A program made the translations under genes and the position numbers. Of a stretch of 64,000 bases of DNA, positions 43,009 through 51,655 are shown in pieces. Within the stretch, counting starts at the first letter, position 1; each line of letters starts with the position of its first letter. The DNA comes from Lachnospiraceae bacterium (lineage in GTDB: Bacteria > Bacillota > Clostridia > Lachnospirales > Lachnospiraceae): positions 1 through 64,000 of the forward strand of contig JAFOEY010000025.1 in assembly GCA_017387565.1 (NCBI GenBank), read 5' to 3'. The notes beneath the pieces were generated by a model. That model was not told where the DNA came from, did not search any database, and saw nothing but the letters and a program-made list of their open reading frames with translations.

Positions 43009-44193
43009 ATGTCCAAACGTGAAGAATTGAGAAACTTAGAAACCATTCCTGTAGGCTCTTTAGGAATCATTGCTTTACAAAGCTGCAAGGAACTAGGAGA
43101 AAAGGTCGACAAATACCTTGTTGACTGGAGAACCGAACGCGAACATGCACACAGCGAGGATCTGGCATTTAAAGGCTATCAACGAGATTCCTATCTGCTT
43201 CAGACCAAAGTTCCGAGATTTGGTTCCGGCGAAGCCAAAGGTGTTATTTTGGAATCTGTCAGAGGAAATGATTTATATATCCTGGTAGATGTTGCCAATT
43301 ATTCCTTAACCTATTCCCTCTGTGGTCATCCCAATCATATGTCTCCGGATGATCATTTTCAGGATTTAAAACGTATTATTGCCGCTGTTGGTGGAAAAGC
43401 CCGCCGCATTACGGTTATCATGCCTTTCTTATACGAAAGCAGACAGCATAAAAGAAGTGCCCGTGAATCTTTAGACTGCGCTCTGGCATTACAGGAACTT
43501 GTCAGCATGGGTGTAGACAATATCATTACCTTTGATGCTCATGATGCTCGAGTACAAAATGCGATTCCGTTAAACGGCTTTGAAACCGTTCAGCCTGCTT
43601 ATCAGTTTATTAAAGGTTTATTGAAAAATGTAAAAGATCTGACCATCGATTCCGAGCATATGATGGTTGTCAGTCCCGATGAAGGCGGTATGAGCCGTGC
43701 CATTTATATTGCCAACAACTTAGGACTTGATATGGGTATGTTCTATAAACGAAGAGATTACACGCGTGTAGTAGATGGCAAAAACCCTATTATAGCACAT
43801 GAATTCTTAGGTTCCAGTGTAGAAGGAAAAGACGTCATTGTTGTAGATGATATGATTTCATCCGGTGAAAGTGTTATCGACGTCTGCATGGCATTAAAGA
43901 AAAGAAAAGCAAACCGTATTTTTATCTTTGCAACCTTTGGTTTGTTTACAAACGGTCTGCAGAAATTTGACGAGGCACACAGCTCCGGTCTTTTTGACTA
44001 TGTTCTTACAACAAACCTGATTTATCAATCACCTGATTTATTAGAGCGTCCTTACTATATCAATTGTGATTTAAGTAAGTATATTGCATACATTATTGAT
44101 ACACTCAATCACGATGCATCGATCAGTGATTTATTAAATCCAAGTGATCGTATCCAGAATCTGCTGGCACGCTATAAGAACGGAGAGATGTAA
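43009..44193 (+). CDS. prs: Ribose-phosphate pyrophosphokinase (PRPP synthetase), long form
   Basis: Makes PRPP from ribose 5-phosphate and ATP for nucleotide, His and Trp synthesis. At 394 residues it is about 75 longer than the usual 315-320. The double phosphoribosyltransferase fold includes the PRPP loop V-I-V-V-D-D-M-I-S-S-G-E-S near 285 and a T-F-D-A-H-D-A-R-V-Q-N catalytic region. The extra length is at the N-terminus (before about residue 75) and in insertions. AGAGAGG precedes the ATG. A family B palindrome follows the stop. Confidence 0.92.
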   Translation: MSKREELRNLETIPVGSLGIIALQSCKELGEKVDKYLVDWRTEREHAHSEDLAFKGYQRDSYLLQTKVPRFGSGEAKGVILESVRGNDLYILVDVANYSLTYSLCGHPNHMSPDDHFQDLKRIIAAVGGKARRITVIMPFLYESRQHKRSARESLDCALALQELVSMGVDNIITFDAHDARVQNAIPLNGFETVQPAYQFIKGLLKNVKDLTIDSEHMMVVSPDEGGMSRAIYIANNLGLDMGMFYKRRDYTRVVDGKNPIIAHEFLGSSVEGKDVIVVDDMISSGESVIDVCMALKKRKANRIFIFATFGLFTNGLQKFDEAHSSGLFDYVLTTNLIYQSPDLLERPYYINCDLSKYIAYIIDTLNHDASISDLLNPSDRIQNLLARYKNGEM

Positions 44194-44196
44194 TAA

Positions 44197-44237
44197 AATG
44201 CCCGGTTTCAAAACTCAGACCATTGAAACCGGGCATT
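44197..44237. repeat. Dispersed palindromic repeat, family B, copy 3 with internal deletion
   Basis: AATGCCCGGTTTCAA and TTGAAACCGGGCATT arms, 41 bp in all. It lacks most of the centre found in the other two copies. It begins three bases after the prs stop and separates prs from a convergent gene. The flank TTCGCCATG after it resembles CTCGCCATG after copy 2. Confidence 0.8.
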
Positions 44238-44268
44238 ACTTTGTTCGCCATGTTTTTATTTATGTTTC

Positions 44269-44676
44269 TTAAAACTGATGTCCGCATACACTACAGAATG
44301 CAGCTTCTTCCGGCATACTGTGATTGCAGATAGGGCAGATTTTTTCTGATTTTACAGAACCTTCTTCTGCTTCTACGGAATTATCTCCTTTTTTCTTATC
44401 CTCAATTTCAGATTTTAACTGACCAATCAGTTCTTTCTTTGCTTTGATCAGTGTAAATAAATCTTCATATTCCGGAGTTTCATCATCCACATGTGCATTG
44501 AAATATGCTTCACCGATTTCTTCATAAGCCTTTTTAATCGCAGCTTCTGCTTTACCAATCTGAACCTGAAGTCCGGGAATTTCGGCATAGTTCTTTGCTT
44601 TTTTGGTTATATCACTATCTTTGATTGTCTGAATGGTTTCTCCCGCTTTTGATGACACTTTACTTAAAAAATCCAT
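44269..44676 (-). CDS. Zinc-ribbon protein with helical N-terminus
   Basis: 135 residues from the ATG at 44676, with GGAGG upstream. Residues 1-105 are predicted helical and partly coiled coil (K-V-S-S-K-A-G-E-T, then A-A-I-K-K-A-Y-E-E-I-G). An acidic linker follows. The C-terminal ribbon C-P-I-C ... C-S-V-C-G-H-Q-F is complete. Proteins of this layout are common in Clostridia without a known role. Confidence 0.78.
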   Translation of the reverse strand: MDFLSKVSSKAGETIQTIKDSDITKKAKNYAEIPGLQVQIGKAEAAIKKAYEEIGEAYFNAHVDDETPEYEDLFTLIKAKKELIGQLKSEIEDKKKGDNSVEAEEGSVKSEKICPICNHSMPEEAAFCSVCGHQF

Positions 44677-44847
44677 AAAAAATTCCTCCATTTCCTCAGT
44701 TTACGTCTGAACCGATTAACTATATGGTAAAATATGAAAAATAAAAAGTCAATGCATTAATATTTTTTTAATAATTAGGCAATCCTAAACATCTTTCCGG
44801 TTAAACACCAGCAAGACCAGCCTGAATACCATTTATAAAAGCATCTA

Positions 44848-45504
44848 TTACAACAAAATACAACTCAAAATAAATATGATACTATCATGAAGACCATGAG
44901 CCAATGAAACAGAAATAATCGTGCAATCTTTCCACTTTGTCTTAGCAACGGAATAGATCAAACCGATAATAAAAATCCACGTCACATTTATAAAATTCCT
45001 TGTTAATGGAAAATGCATAAACCCAAATAATATGGAAGTAACTATACAGACAACTATTTTGTTTCTAATCAGTTTTTCTAATTGCTGTTGAAAGTACCCA
45101 CGAAAAATAAATTCTTCAACCGGTCCCACGAACAAAAGCAAAAAAATAATCTGACCAACTACATTTTGCTGTTTTACCGATAACACATACTCTTTATTGA
45201 CCCCACATAGCAATGGAAGCAATACAAAGATACTGATTGTAATCATCAATAGAAATCCGCTCGCGCAAATCTGCTTTCCCAAATTCTTTGCGGAATATCC
45301 CAGTTCCATAAAAATTTTCTTCTTATTCTTATAAAAAACAAATACTGTCCCTGCCATCAGAAAATATGTAAACATTTTGCCAAACAGTCGTCCAATGCTA
45401 TTTTCTGTCAGCATCTGAAATAATAATGGAACTGCTGTCAACCCTAACAAAACAGAATATACAATCACCAATTTCATTGTTAATAATAATATTTCCTTTT
45501 TCAT
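44848..45504 (-). CDS. CPBP-family intramembrane metalloprotease (CAAX/Abi)
   Basis: The 218 residues carry six to eight hydrophobic segments. The family motifs are visible: E-E-F-I-F-R-G-Y (catalytic Glu pair and Arg) near 130, F-G-F-M-H-F (first His) near 162 and A-H-G-L-H-D (second His) near 203. Bacterial members take part in bacteriocin immunity, peptide processing or unknown steps. It stands between a zinc-ribbon gene and a LytTR operon on the same strand. Confidence 0.87.
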   Translation of the reverse strand: MKKEILLLTMKLVIVYSVLLGLTAVPLLFQMLTENSIGRLFGKMFTYFLMAGTVFVFYKNKKKIFMELGYSAKNLGKQICASGFLLMITISIFVLLPLLCGVNKEYVLSVKQQNVVGQIIFLLLFVGPVEEFIFRGYFQQQLEKLIRNKIVVCIVTSILFGFMHFPLTRNFINVTWIFIIGLIYSVAKTKWKDCTIISVSLAHGLHDSIIFILSCILL

Positions 45505-45643
45505 TCTTATTTTCCTTGCTTTGATACGTTATTAGATTCGTTTTCTAAACTTGTCCATGAGTATGATACCATTTAGATGTCTGAAATACCACTACCAGCA
45601 AAGTTCTAAATGTAAACTGCCTGTTGCATTACTGTTTTATAGG

Positions 45644-46219
45644 CTATTTTGATTTTTTCTGTATAGACTTATACTCAATAATCAGGCAGATGGCAAACAC
45701 GATTTCAATTAAAAGCATAAGTGCTGCAATTATAGCTGACGGATAATATAATCCAATCAGCAATACAGTAATTGGTATTACTATCGAAAAAATATAATAC
45801 ACTTTTGATTGATATAACCAACCATATGGCAAAAGATGTGCACCGAAAATCATAGCATAGACCATCAACATTTTATCGGGAACTGCCGCATACACCCACA
45901 TCGCTATCAAAATATATAGCATCTGGTTCAATGCAAACAGTAATCCTAAATTACTGAGTGGATTTCCTTTATTTTGAAAATCCACTCCGATGAGCTTTGA
46001 AATTAGAAAAGCTAATGGAACTAACGGAGCAGAACAGAAAAAAGTATACATATTTTTTGTTAAGATCGGCAACGAGGACATATGTATGCCCAAAACAGCT
46101 CCCCAGATAATAATAGAAGCAAGGATAAAATGCACGCCTCTTTTCTGCTTGCTTATGTTATCAGCTCTTAATTCTTGCATTGCTGAAATGAGTTTCCCTT
46201 TACTTTCCATTTTCCATAC
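45644..46219 (-). CDS. Membrane protein in LytTR operon
   Basis: 191 residues from the ATG at 46219, with AAGGAG eight bases upstream; a longer frame overlaps the previous gene heavily. A polar N-terminus is followed by about six transmembrane segments and a basic end. No family was assigned. Its start overlaps the end of the 46200 gene by 20 bases, so it is coupled to the LytTR/membrane-protein pair and may be its output or a sensor partner. Confidence 0.65.
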   Translation of the reverse strand, partial: VWKMESKGKLISAMQELRADNISKQKRGVHFILASIIIWGAVLGIHMSSLPILTKNMYTFFCSAPLVPLAFLISKLIGVDFQNKGNPLSNLGLLFALNQMLYILIAMWVYAAVPDKMLMVYAMIFGAHLLPYGWLYQSKVYYIFSIVIPITVLLIGLYYPSAIIAALMLLIEIVFAICLIIEYKSIQKKSK

Positions 46220-46667
46220 TCCTTTTTTGCTGGTACTCCTGCAGTGCCTGTGTATAAATCTCTCCCTGCTGCCTACTATATCTCTGGTATATCGCAATAC
46301 AGATCAAATACAAAAGCAAAATTACTCCCACAAACGCAAACCACTGAATTGCTGTACCTAAACCTGTAAAAAAGTCAAACCAATAAAACCCCAAGCACTC
46401 ATAAATGCTGATAACAACCATAAAACAGCTCAGCCTTTTTACAAATCCCCATTTTGCTATTATCAAGCGTGCAAAAAAGAGATTAAAGATGAAAACCCCA
46501 CCGATAATCCAAATCACCATTTTAATCAAACTAATGGTTAAAATACTTTGAATACCACTGAAATGGCAAAATACTAATACGAGAACCAAAAACCAGGTAG
46601 TACAAAATGCAATGCCATTTCTCATCCATTCCAAGAATTGAATTAAGTCGTTTTTATGATTTCGCAT
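46200..46667 (-). CDS. DUF3021-like membrane protein
   Basis: The 155 residues have four hydrophobic segments at about 17-37, 45-63, 80-98 and 105-128, then a charged helical tail (R-Y-S-R-Q-Q-G-E-I-Y-T-Q-A). The size, topology and place directly after a LytTR gene match the DUF3021 type. AGGAGG precedes the start, and the frame overlaps the LytTR gene by 14 bases. Confidence 0.65.
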   Translation of the reverse strand: MRNHKNDLIQFLEWMRNGIAFCTTWFLVLVLVFCHFSGIQSILTISLIKMVIWIIGGVFIFNLFFARLIIAKWGFVKRLSCFMVVISIYECLGFYWFDFFTGLGTAIQWFAFVGVILLLYLICIAIYQRYSRQQGEIYTQALQEYQQKRSMENGK

Positions 46668-47109
46668 ATTTACCTCCTATTGACAACACATTACGGATTG
46701 CTTTGACATATTTTCTGGAAATATATAGTTGCTCTCCGTTACACATTGTTGCTAAAATTGTGCGGTTCAGTTCAGGCTTTAACACTTTTATTTTGTTGAT
46801 ATTAACAATCCGGGACTTTGATATTCTGACAAAATCTTTTTCCGAAAGAAATGTTTCCAATTCATATAATCGCAGTTTGACTTCCATCACGTCATCTGCA
46901 GTATATAAAAAAGTACGGTTATCCACGGATTCAAAATACAATATATCCGAAGAATCAACGAAAAATGTTTCATTATCCCGCTTTGCCTGTATCTTTTTAT
47001 CAAACAATTCAATATGGTATTTTAATCGCAACACTTCATCATTTACCTGACTGCATTTTATAATTACTTTCAGAGTATCTCTTATAGATTCAACAATCTG
47101 TATATCCAT
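46654..47109 (-). CDS. LytTR-domain DNA-binding regulator
   Basis: The 151 residues resemble the 28832 gene. A short N-terminal part lacks receiver residues, then comes a LytTR domain with F-V-R-I-S-K-S-R-I-V-N-I, K-I-K-V-L-K and a closing Y-I-S-R-K-Y-V-K-A-I-R. It is first of a three-gene operon with two membrane proteins. A good sigma-A promoter precedes it. Confidence 0.87.
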   Translation of the reverse strand: MDIQIVESIRDTLKVIIKCSQVNDEVLRLKYHIELFDKKIQAKRDNETFFVDSSDILYFESVDNRTFLYTADDVMEVKLRLYELETFLSEKDFVRISKSRIVNINKIKVLKPELNRTILATMCNGEQLYISRKYVKAIRNVLSIGGKYAKS

Positions 47110-47124
47110 TTTGCACCTCCATTA

Positions 47125-47153
47125 CAATTATAGTAATCTATATTCTCCTTCTC
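47125..47153 (-). promoter_or_regulatory. Predicted sigma-A promoter of the second LytTR operon
   Basis: Minus strand TTGAGA, 17 bases, TATAAT. No paired direct repeat like that at 29341 was found upstream. Confidence 0.65.
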
Positions 47154-47257
47154 AAGTATCCTGCGGTAAGAGGTACAATACAGGCATCTAAGAAGCCATT
47201 CTAAAAAAGATACCAATGAACGGTAGCATTGGAGAAATTTTGGCAACCCCCATATTA

Positions 47258-49624
47258 TCATGTCATTATTTCCTCGTCTACACTTTCTGTGTATTCTGTG
47301 AGAATGGTCACCACCCCCGCAGATCCATCCACTCTTACTGTATCCCCATCATGCAGTATCTGGGTGGCATTCCCGCATCCTACCACCGCAGGGATACCAA
47401 ATTCCCTGGCGACAATTGCTGCGTGAGACAAAGGTGCACCTATATCAGTAATAATTGCTGCTGCCTTTGCAAATACGGTAGTCCAGCCGATATTGGTTGC
47501 TGTTGTTACAAGGATTTCTCCCGGAAGCAATTTTACTGCCTCGGATGGATTTTTCAATATACGCACAGTTCCTTCTACAGTACCCGATGCGCCGGCATAT
47601 CCCTTAATATCAGCTTTGGCACAAACCATGCCACCAGCATGCCACAAATCAACACGCCGGTTGGGATAAGCCAGCCATTCCTCCGGCTGAAATCTTCCTA
47701 CGATAACATTTGGAAAAGCAGGATAGGAACAATACTTGTCATACTGTTGTTTTCTTTCCTCAATATGTTCAAGAACACTGCAATTTCCTTCCAAAAGCGC
47801 CAGTGTTTCCTGAAAATAAAGCATAAATATTCCATCTCCCACACCATTTAACCGGGATGCTTTTAATAAAAACTCGCGCATTAGACAAAATAGTTTTACA
47901 GCCTGACTTCTCACCATTTCTCTTTTATAATTTGCTTTTGCAAAATCAGTCAATTTTTTGTCAAGCCACTCTGCTTTGGAGGGATAATTTTCTTTAAACT
48001 TCTGGACCGCCTGCATATACTTCCGATTCTGTTCTTCTTTCATTTTGTGTACACAAATGCCGGATTCTTTATGCTGTCGTATTCGTTCCTCCAAATATTC
48101 GGGATCCTCATATGGATATGGGCAACAGACTTCCATTTCATTTACACTTCTGTGTCCGTAACGTTTCATATACTCTTGTTTTGACAGTTTCCCATCTATG
48201 ACATCTTCCAATGCCAGCATTGGTTTCATACTTTCCAATACCCCATTTTGTGAACTGTTCGAGCAAAGCTCATTTGCTAACTCCTCTCCTGCAATCGCGA
48301 CAATCTGCCGTCTGGTCTTTAGCAGAGATTTTAAAGAAAGAGACATCATTACCACTTTGAGTACCCTGGTCAGATACGCATTGCAATGGGTTTCCCAATA
48401 TTTTTTCAATTCCTGATTGGAGGACTGTCTGCGAATTCCTTCTATCAACCGGTCACCTATCTCCCCCATCCTGCTTTCAAATTCTTCCTTTGGAATGTTT
48501 GTAACCTCTTCATCAAACTTAATCTTCTTGCCAAACATCATTTTTCCAATACTTTTGAAAAAACCAGTCCGGTCAAATGGAAATACGGGGATATCGATCT
48601 CCTCCGGTATTGCTCCCGCAATATCCGAAATCATTTCATAAGCCTTCTTTTTGGAAAATCCAACCGAGACGAGCAGAGAACACAAAATACTGATATTGCA
48701 ATAAGCCTGGCCGCATATATTGTCTATAAAATCAGGCACTCCCAACAATTTACATATTATCTCCAAAATACTGTATGTCGCCGGAGATACCGTGCACATA
48801 AAAATCTCACCTACATTGGTTTTCGAAAACAGATACTCTCCGGATAAAGATCCATTGATCTGGTAAGTGTCACGGTCAAAACGTTTCAAAGTAGTGATTG
48901 GCCGTGCTTGTAACAGATACAGTTTTCTCCCGGATACCGCCCATTCAATATCCATGGGACACCGGTACATCTTTCGTATTTTTACTGCAAATCTATACAG
49001 TTTTCTGGCATACGGTTTCAACTCTGCCTCACCATGATAAGCATAATGCATAGCATCAAAAGTAAACTGCATGCCGGTTTCTGCACCGGAAACCAACTGT
49101 TCACCACAGCCTCTTACATAGTTTCCCACCATCTTTGCACTGCTTCCTGTAATTACATCGGAAGTAAATAACACCCCTGCCAGTTCCGGTTTCACATATT
49201 GTTGAATTACGATTGCTATCTTTCCTTCTTTCCCCCCTCTGTTATGAGCATATATCGTGACGCGCTCTGCATTTATGGATGCCGCAATTTTTTCCACCGC
49301 GTCCGGAATGTTTTCCCGCGGCACATCCAATTCTGTTTCATAAGCTCCTGCAAAAGAATGCTCTTTTCCATCTTCTCCCACAGCCGAAGACCGTACAGCA
49401 TAAGTATGGTTATCCGATAACTTCTCAATTAAAAATAACAATTCTTTTTTTGCCTGTTCTTTTAAACCGGTATCGTCCCATGCATCTGCCAAAATCACAA
49501 ATCCCTCCGGAACCGGAAATCCGGCCTCACACATTTTCATAAGAGATGCAGCTTTTCCTCCAAGCCGCTCATCTGCATTCCCTTCCGGCATACTTTTATC
49601 ACTCAGACAAACAATATATTCCAT
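47258..49624 (-). CDS. PEP/pyruvate-binding phosphotransferase (PEP synthase or rifampin-phosphotransferase type)
   Basis: 788 residues from the ATG at 49624, which follows AAGGAGG. The N-terminal ATP-grasp PPDK_N domain shows L-G-G-K-A-A-S-L near 25, A-V-R-S-S-A-V-G-E-D-G near 90, and D-I-E-W-A-V ... L-Q-A-R-P-I-T near 220. A long helical middle follows. The C-terminal swivelling domain has T-D-I-G-A-P-L-S-H-A-A-I-V-A-R-E with the phosphohistidine near 740. No PEP-binding TIM barrel is present, as in rifampin phosphotransferases. An adjacent TetR gene upstream on the same strand suggests inducible expression; the substrate is not deducible. Confidence 0.85.
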   Translation of the reverse strand: MEYIVCLSDKSMPEGNADERLGGKAASLMKMCEAGFPVPEGFVILADAWDDTGLKEQAKKELLFLIEKLSDNHTYAVRSSAVGEDGKEHSFAGAYETELDVPRENIPDAVEKIAASINAERVTIYAHNRGGKEGKIAIVIQQYVKPELAGVLFTSDVITGSSAKMVGNYVRGCGEQLVSGAETGMQFTFDAMHYAYHGEAELKPYARKLYRFAVKIRKMYRCPMDIEWAVSGRKLYLLQARPITTLKRFDRDTYQINGSLSGEYLFSKTNVGEIFMCTVSPATYSILEIICKLLGVPDFIDNICGQAYCNISILCSLLVSVGFSKKKAYEMISDIAGAIPEEIDIPVFPFDRTGFFKSIGKMMFGKKIKFDEEVTNIPKEEFESRMGEIGDRLIEGIRRQSSNQELKKYWETHCNAYLTRVLKVVMMSLSLKSLLKTRRQIVAIAGEELANELCSNSSQNGVLESMKPMLALEDVIDGKLSKQEYMKRYGHRSVNEMEVCCPYPYEDPEYLEERIRQHKESGICVHKMKEEQNRKYMQAVQKFKENYPSKAEWLDKKLTDFAKANYKREMVRSQAVKLFCLMREFLLKASRLNGVGDGIFMLYFQETLALLEGNCSVLEHIEERKQQYDKYCSYPAFPNVIVGRFQPEEWLAYPNRRVDLWHAGGMVCAKADIKGYAGASGTVEGTVRILKNPSEAVKLLPGEILVTTATNIGWTTVFAKAAAIITDIGAPLSHAAIVAREFGIPAVVGCGNATQILHDGDTVRVDGSAGVVTILTEYTESVDEEIMT

Positions 49625-49717
49625 AAATGATTTCCTCCTTTTCATATCCTTTTTATATCTTTTTCAGCCCCTTTTTCACTTACGACCATTCAGCGTTTCC
49701 ATATGAAATTCTTTCCT

Positions 49718-50302
49718 TCAATCCTTTAAGAACAGATCAATCTGTTCATCTACAAATTTCTTTCGTCCGACCTCGTCCAGAAGATTCAGCCCACAAAATT
49801 CCTTCAATGCTTCATGCCGGTATACCGCTAATTGCATCGTACTGGACATCTCATAAGAAATCAGCTTACACTCCTGTTCGGTCTTTCTTCCCTTATAATG
49901 TTCTATCACAAAAGGCAGGCTGTTAAGTCCCTGGGACAAATCTCTATGTAATAACACGTGTCCCAACACCGCCTGCATATACACATAATTATCCAACATC
50001 ATCGTAATCATATAAAAATGTATTTTTTTCAACTTATCCTTTGGAGGACACTCACTTTTGATTATTTCATAAACCTGCGGACACTCTTGAAACTGTTCTC
50101 TCGATAAGTCCTGAAACAGGCAAAACAGCAGTTCCTCTCTCGAACCAAAATAGTAATTAACCATGGCAAGTTGCACCCCTGCTTCCTTTGCAATTGCCCT
50201 TGTAGTGACCTCGGATGCATTCTCACACTCCGCCATTAATTTTGCTGCCGCTTTTTTAATCTTCTCTTTTGCCAAATCAGCCTTTAATTTCTTTGTCTCC
50301 AT
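49718..50302 (-). CDS. TetR-family regulator
   Basis: 194 residues from the ATG at 50302, with AAGGAG nine bases upstream. The N-terminal HTH contains T-T-R-A-I-A-K-E-A-G-V-Q-L-A-M-V-N-Y-Y-F-G-S-R-E-E-L. The ligand domain is not assigned. A perfect ten-base-arm dyad lies in its own leader, so autoregulation is likely. It is cotranscribed with or controls the phosphotransferase downstream. Confidence 0.88.
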   Translation of the reverse strand: METKKLKADLAKEKIKKAAAKLMAECENASEVTTRAIAKEAGVQLAMVNYYFGSREELLFCLFQDLSREQFQECPQVYEIIKSECPPKDKLKKIHFYMITMMLDNYVYMQAVLGHVLLHRDLSQGLNSLPFVIEHYKGRKTEQECKLISYEMSSTMQLAVYRHEALKEFCGLNLLDEVGRKKFVDEQIDLFLKD

Positions 50303-50324
50303 CTTTGTATTCTCCTTTATTTCC

Positions 50325-50346
50325 AAAATTGAACGTGTTCAATTTT
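50325..50346. promoter_or_regulatory. TetR operator dyad
   Basis: AAAATTGAAC, two bases, GTTCAATTTT: perfect ten-base arms, just downstream of the promoter of the 49718 TetR gene. Confidence 0.7.
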
Positions 50347-50351
50347 ATTAT

Positions 50352-50379
50352 AGTGTAACAGAGCATTCTCTTTTGTCAA
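50352..50379 (-). promoter_or_regulatory. Predicted promoter of the TetR-phosphotransferase operon
   Basis: Minus strand TTGACA, 16 bases, TACACT, with the dyad immediately downstream. A TATAAT lies further on but at 21 bases, too far. Confidence 0.5.
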
Positions 50380-50445
50380 GGAAAACTATTAGCGATACCA
50401 AGAAAAAACTATTAACGATACTGAGACAGAAATACATAAAACGGA

Positions 50446-50474
50446 TTGTTCAGATTACAAAAAAGTGATAAAAT
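50446..50474 (+). promoter_or_regulatory. Predicted sigma-A promoter of the FIST-chemoreceptor operon
   Basis: TTGTTC, 17 bases, TAAAAT, about 95 bases before the FIST start. A motility sigma-D pattern was not seen. Confidence 0.5.
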
Positions 50475-50510
50475 ATACACAAAAGTTTAGAAAAAGACTT
50501 TTGTGGGGCG

Positions 50511-50532
50511 GGAGCAAAATACCTTTTGCTCC
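50511..50532 (+). repeat. Leader hairpin related to family A
   Basis: GGAGCAAAA, TACC, TTTTGCTCC: perfect nine-base arms in the untranslated leader of the FIST gene. The core GCAAAATACCTTTTG is shared with the third hairpin of the 4006 repeat. Confidence 0.55.
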
Positions 50533-50569
50533 ATTGCATTTATAGCAAAAAATATTATAGGAGGGATTT

Positions 50570-51628
50570 ATGGAGCAGAAAGTCAAAATATGCAATGCAG
50601 TAGAATTAGGAGCATCTTTAACAGAGTTTTCCGATGCTAAGCTTGTTGTCACGATAGCTCCATCCGCAGTTTTTGTAGAATGTGCAGCAAAGATAAAGGA
50701 GAACATTCCTAATGTACCCAATATCGGAGTATGCGGACAAGGCTACTTTATGTCAGGTGATTATCCTGAAAGCATTATTGTAATTGGTTTCTATGGATGC
50801 GAAACCGTCGTTGATGTTATCCCGGATGCATCGAAGCCTATTTTATCCGTACAAAAACTTATGGAAAACGTGACACACATTCAAGGAAATGCAACCAATA
50901 CGATATGTCTTGATTTCACTACTGCAAATGACAGTATCATTGTGACAACATTCAACGCATGTCTGAACGAAAAAGGAATTTCATTAATCGGGGCCACTGC
51001 CTGGGATAATAAGGTCAGTTGTAACGGAGTTGTTTATGAAAATGCCTGTGTATATGCTTTGATCAAAAATCTTACAGGGAAAATTTATGTTTATAAGGAA
51101 AACATATACAACATCGATGAAAAAATGCCCAAATTCATAGCGACCAAGATTGACGAAGGTTCCCAGAAAATTATTTCTCTGGATAATCAGAGTGCATCCA
51201 AAGTGTATCAGAATACCTTACATATCCGCGAAAGCGATATAGAAACGCAGACCTTTAAAAATCCTATCGGCCGATTGGTTGGAGATGATATTTATATTAT
51301 TTCAATTAAAAGCCGATGTGCAGATGGAAGTCTGGAGTGTTATAAACGTGCAAACCATATGGATGCACTTACCATTCTTCAGTTGGGAGATTACAAATCC
51401 ATAATTGCTGATACGGTATCCACAATTAAACGGGATATTCCTGATTTAAAAGGTGTATTCTCAATTAACTGTATTTTGAGATATCTTATGTTTCAAGATT
51501 TTGAGTATATGAACGAATACTTAAATACAATGAACCGATTGGGCACTCATGTTGGCTTAGTCGGATGTGGAGAACACTATAAAACGCAGCATGTAAATCA
51601 GACCATGACATGCTTTGCATTTGATTAA
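50570..51628 (+). CDS. FIST-domain sensory protein
   Basis: The 352 residues span FIST_N (about 5-185) and FIST_C (about 205-340), with no signal peptide or membrane segment. Family-like features include I-G-V-C-G-Q-G-Y, I-S-L-I-G-A-T-A-W-D and a final V-G-L-V-G-C-G-E-H-Y-K-T-Q-H-V-N-Q-T. FIST domains are proposed small-ligand sensors, and some (NosP) bind haem/NO. A soluble chemoreceptor signalling protein starts 27 bases downstream, so the FIST protein may be its detached sensor. AGGAGG precedes the start. Confidence 0.8.
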   Translation: MEQKVKICNAVELGASLTEFSDAKLVVTIAPSAVFVECAAKIKENIPNVPNIGVCGQGYFMSGDYPESIIVIGFYGCETVVDVIPDASKPILSVQKLMENVTHIQGNATNTICLDFTTANDSIIVTTFNACLNEKGISLIGATAWDNKVSCNGVVYENACVYALIKNLTGKIYVYKENIYNIDEKMPKFIATKIDEGSQKIISLDNQSASKVYQNTLHIRESDIETQTFKNPIGRLVGDDIYIISIKSRCADGSLECYKRANHMDALTILQLGDYKSIIADTVSTIKRDIPDLKGVFSINCILRYLMFQDFEYMNEYLNTMNRLGTHVGLVGCGEHYKTQHVNQTMTCFAFD

Positions 51629-51655
51629 TTCATGCAAAAGAGAAATGAGGTGCAC

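Noticed and set aside
20313-44237. CRISPR array made of the recurring palindromes
   Set aside because: The copies are tens of kilobases apart, in both orientations, without spacers of constant length or cas genes.
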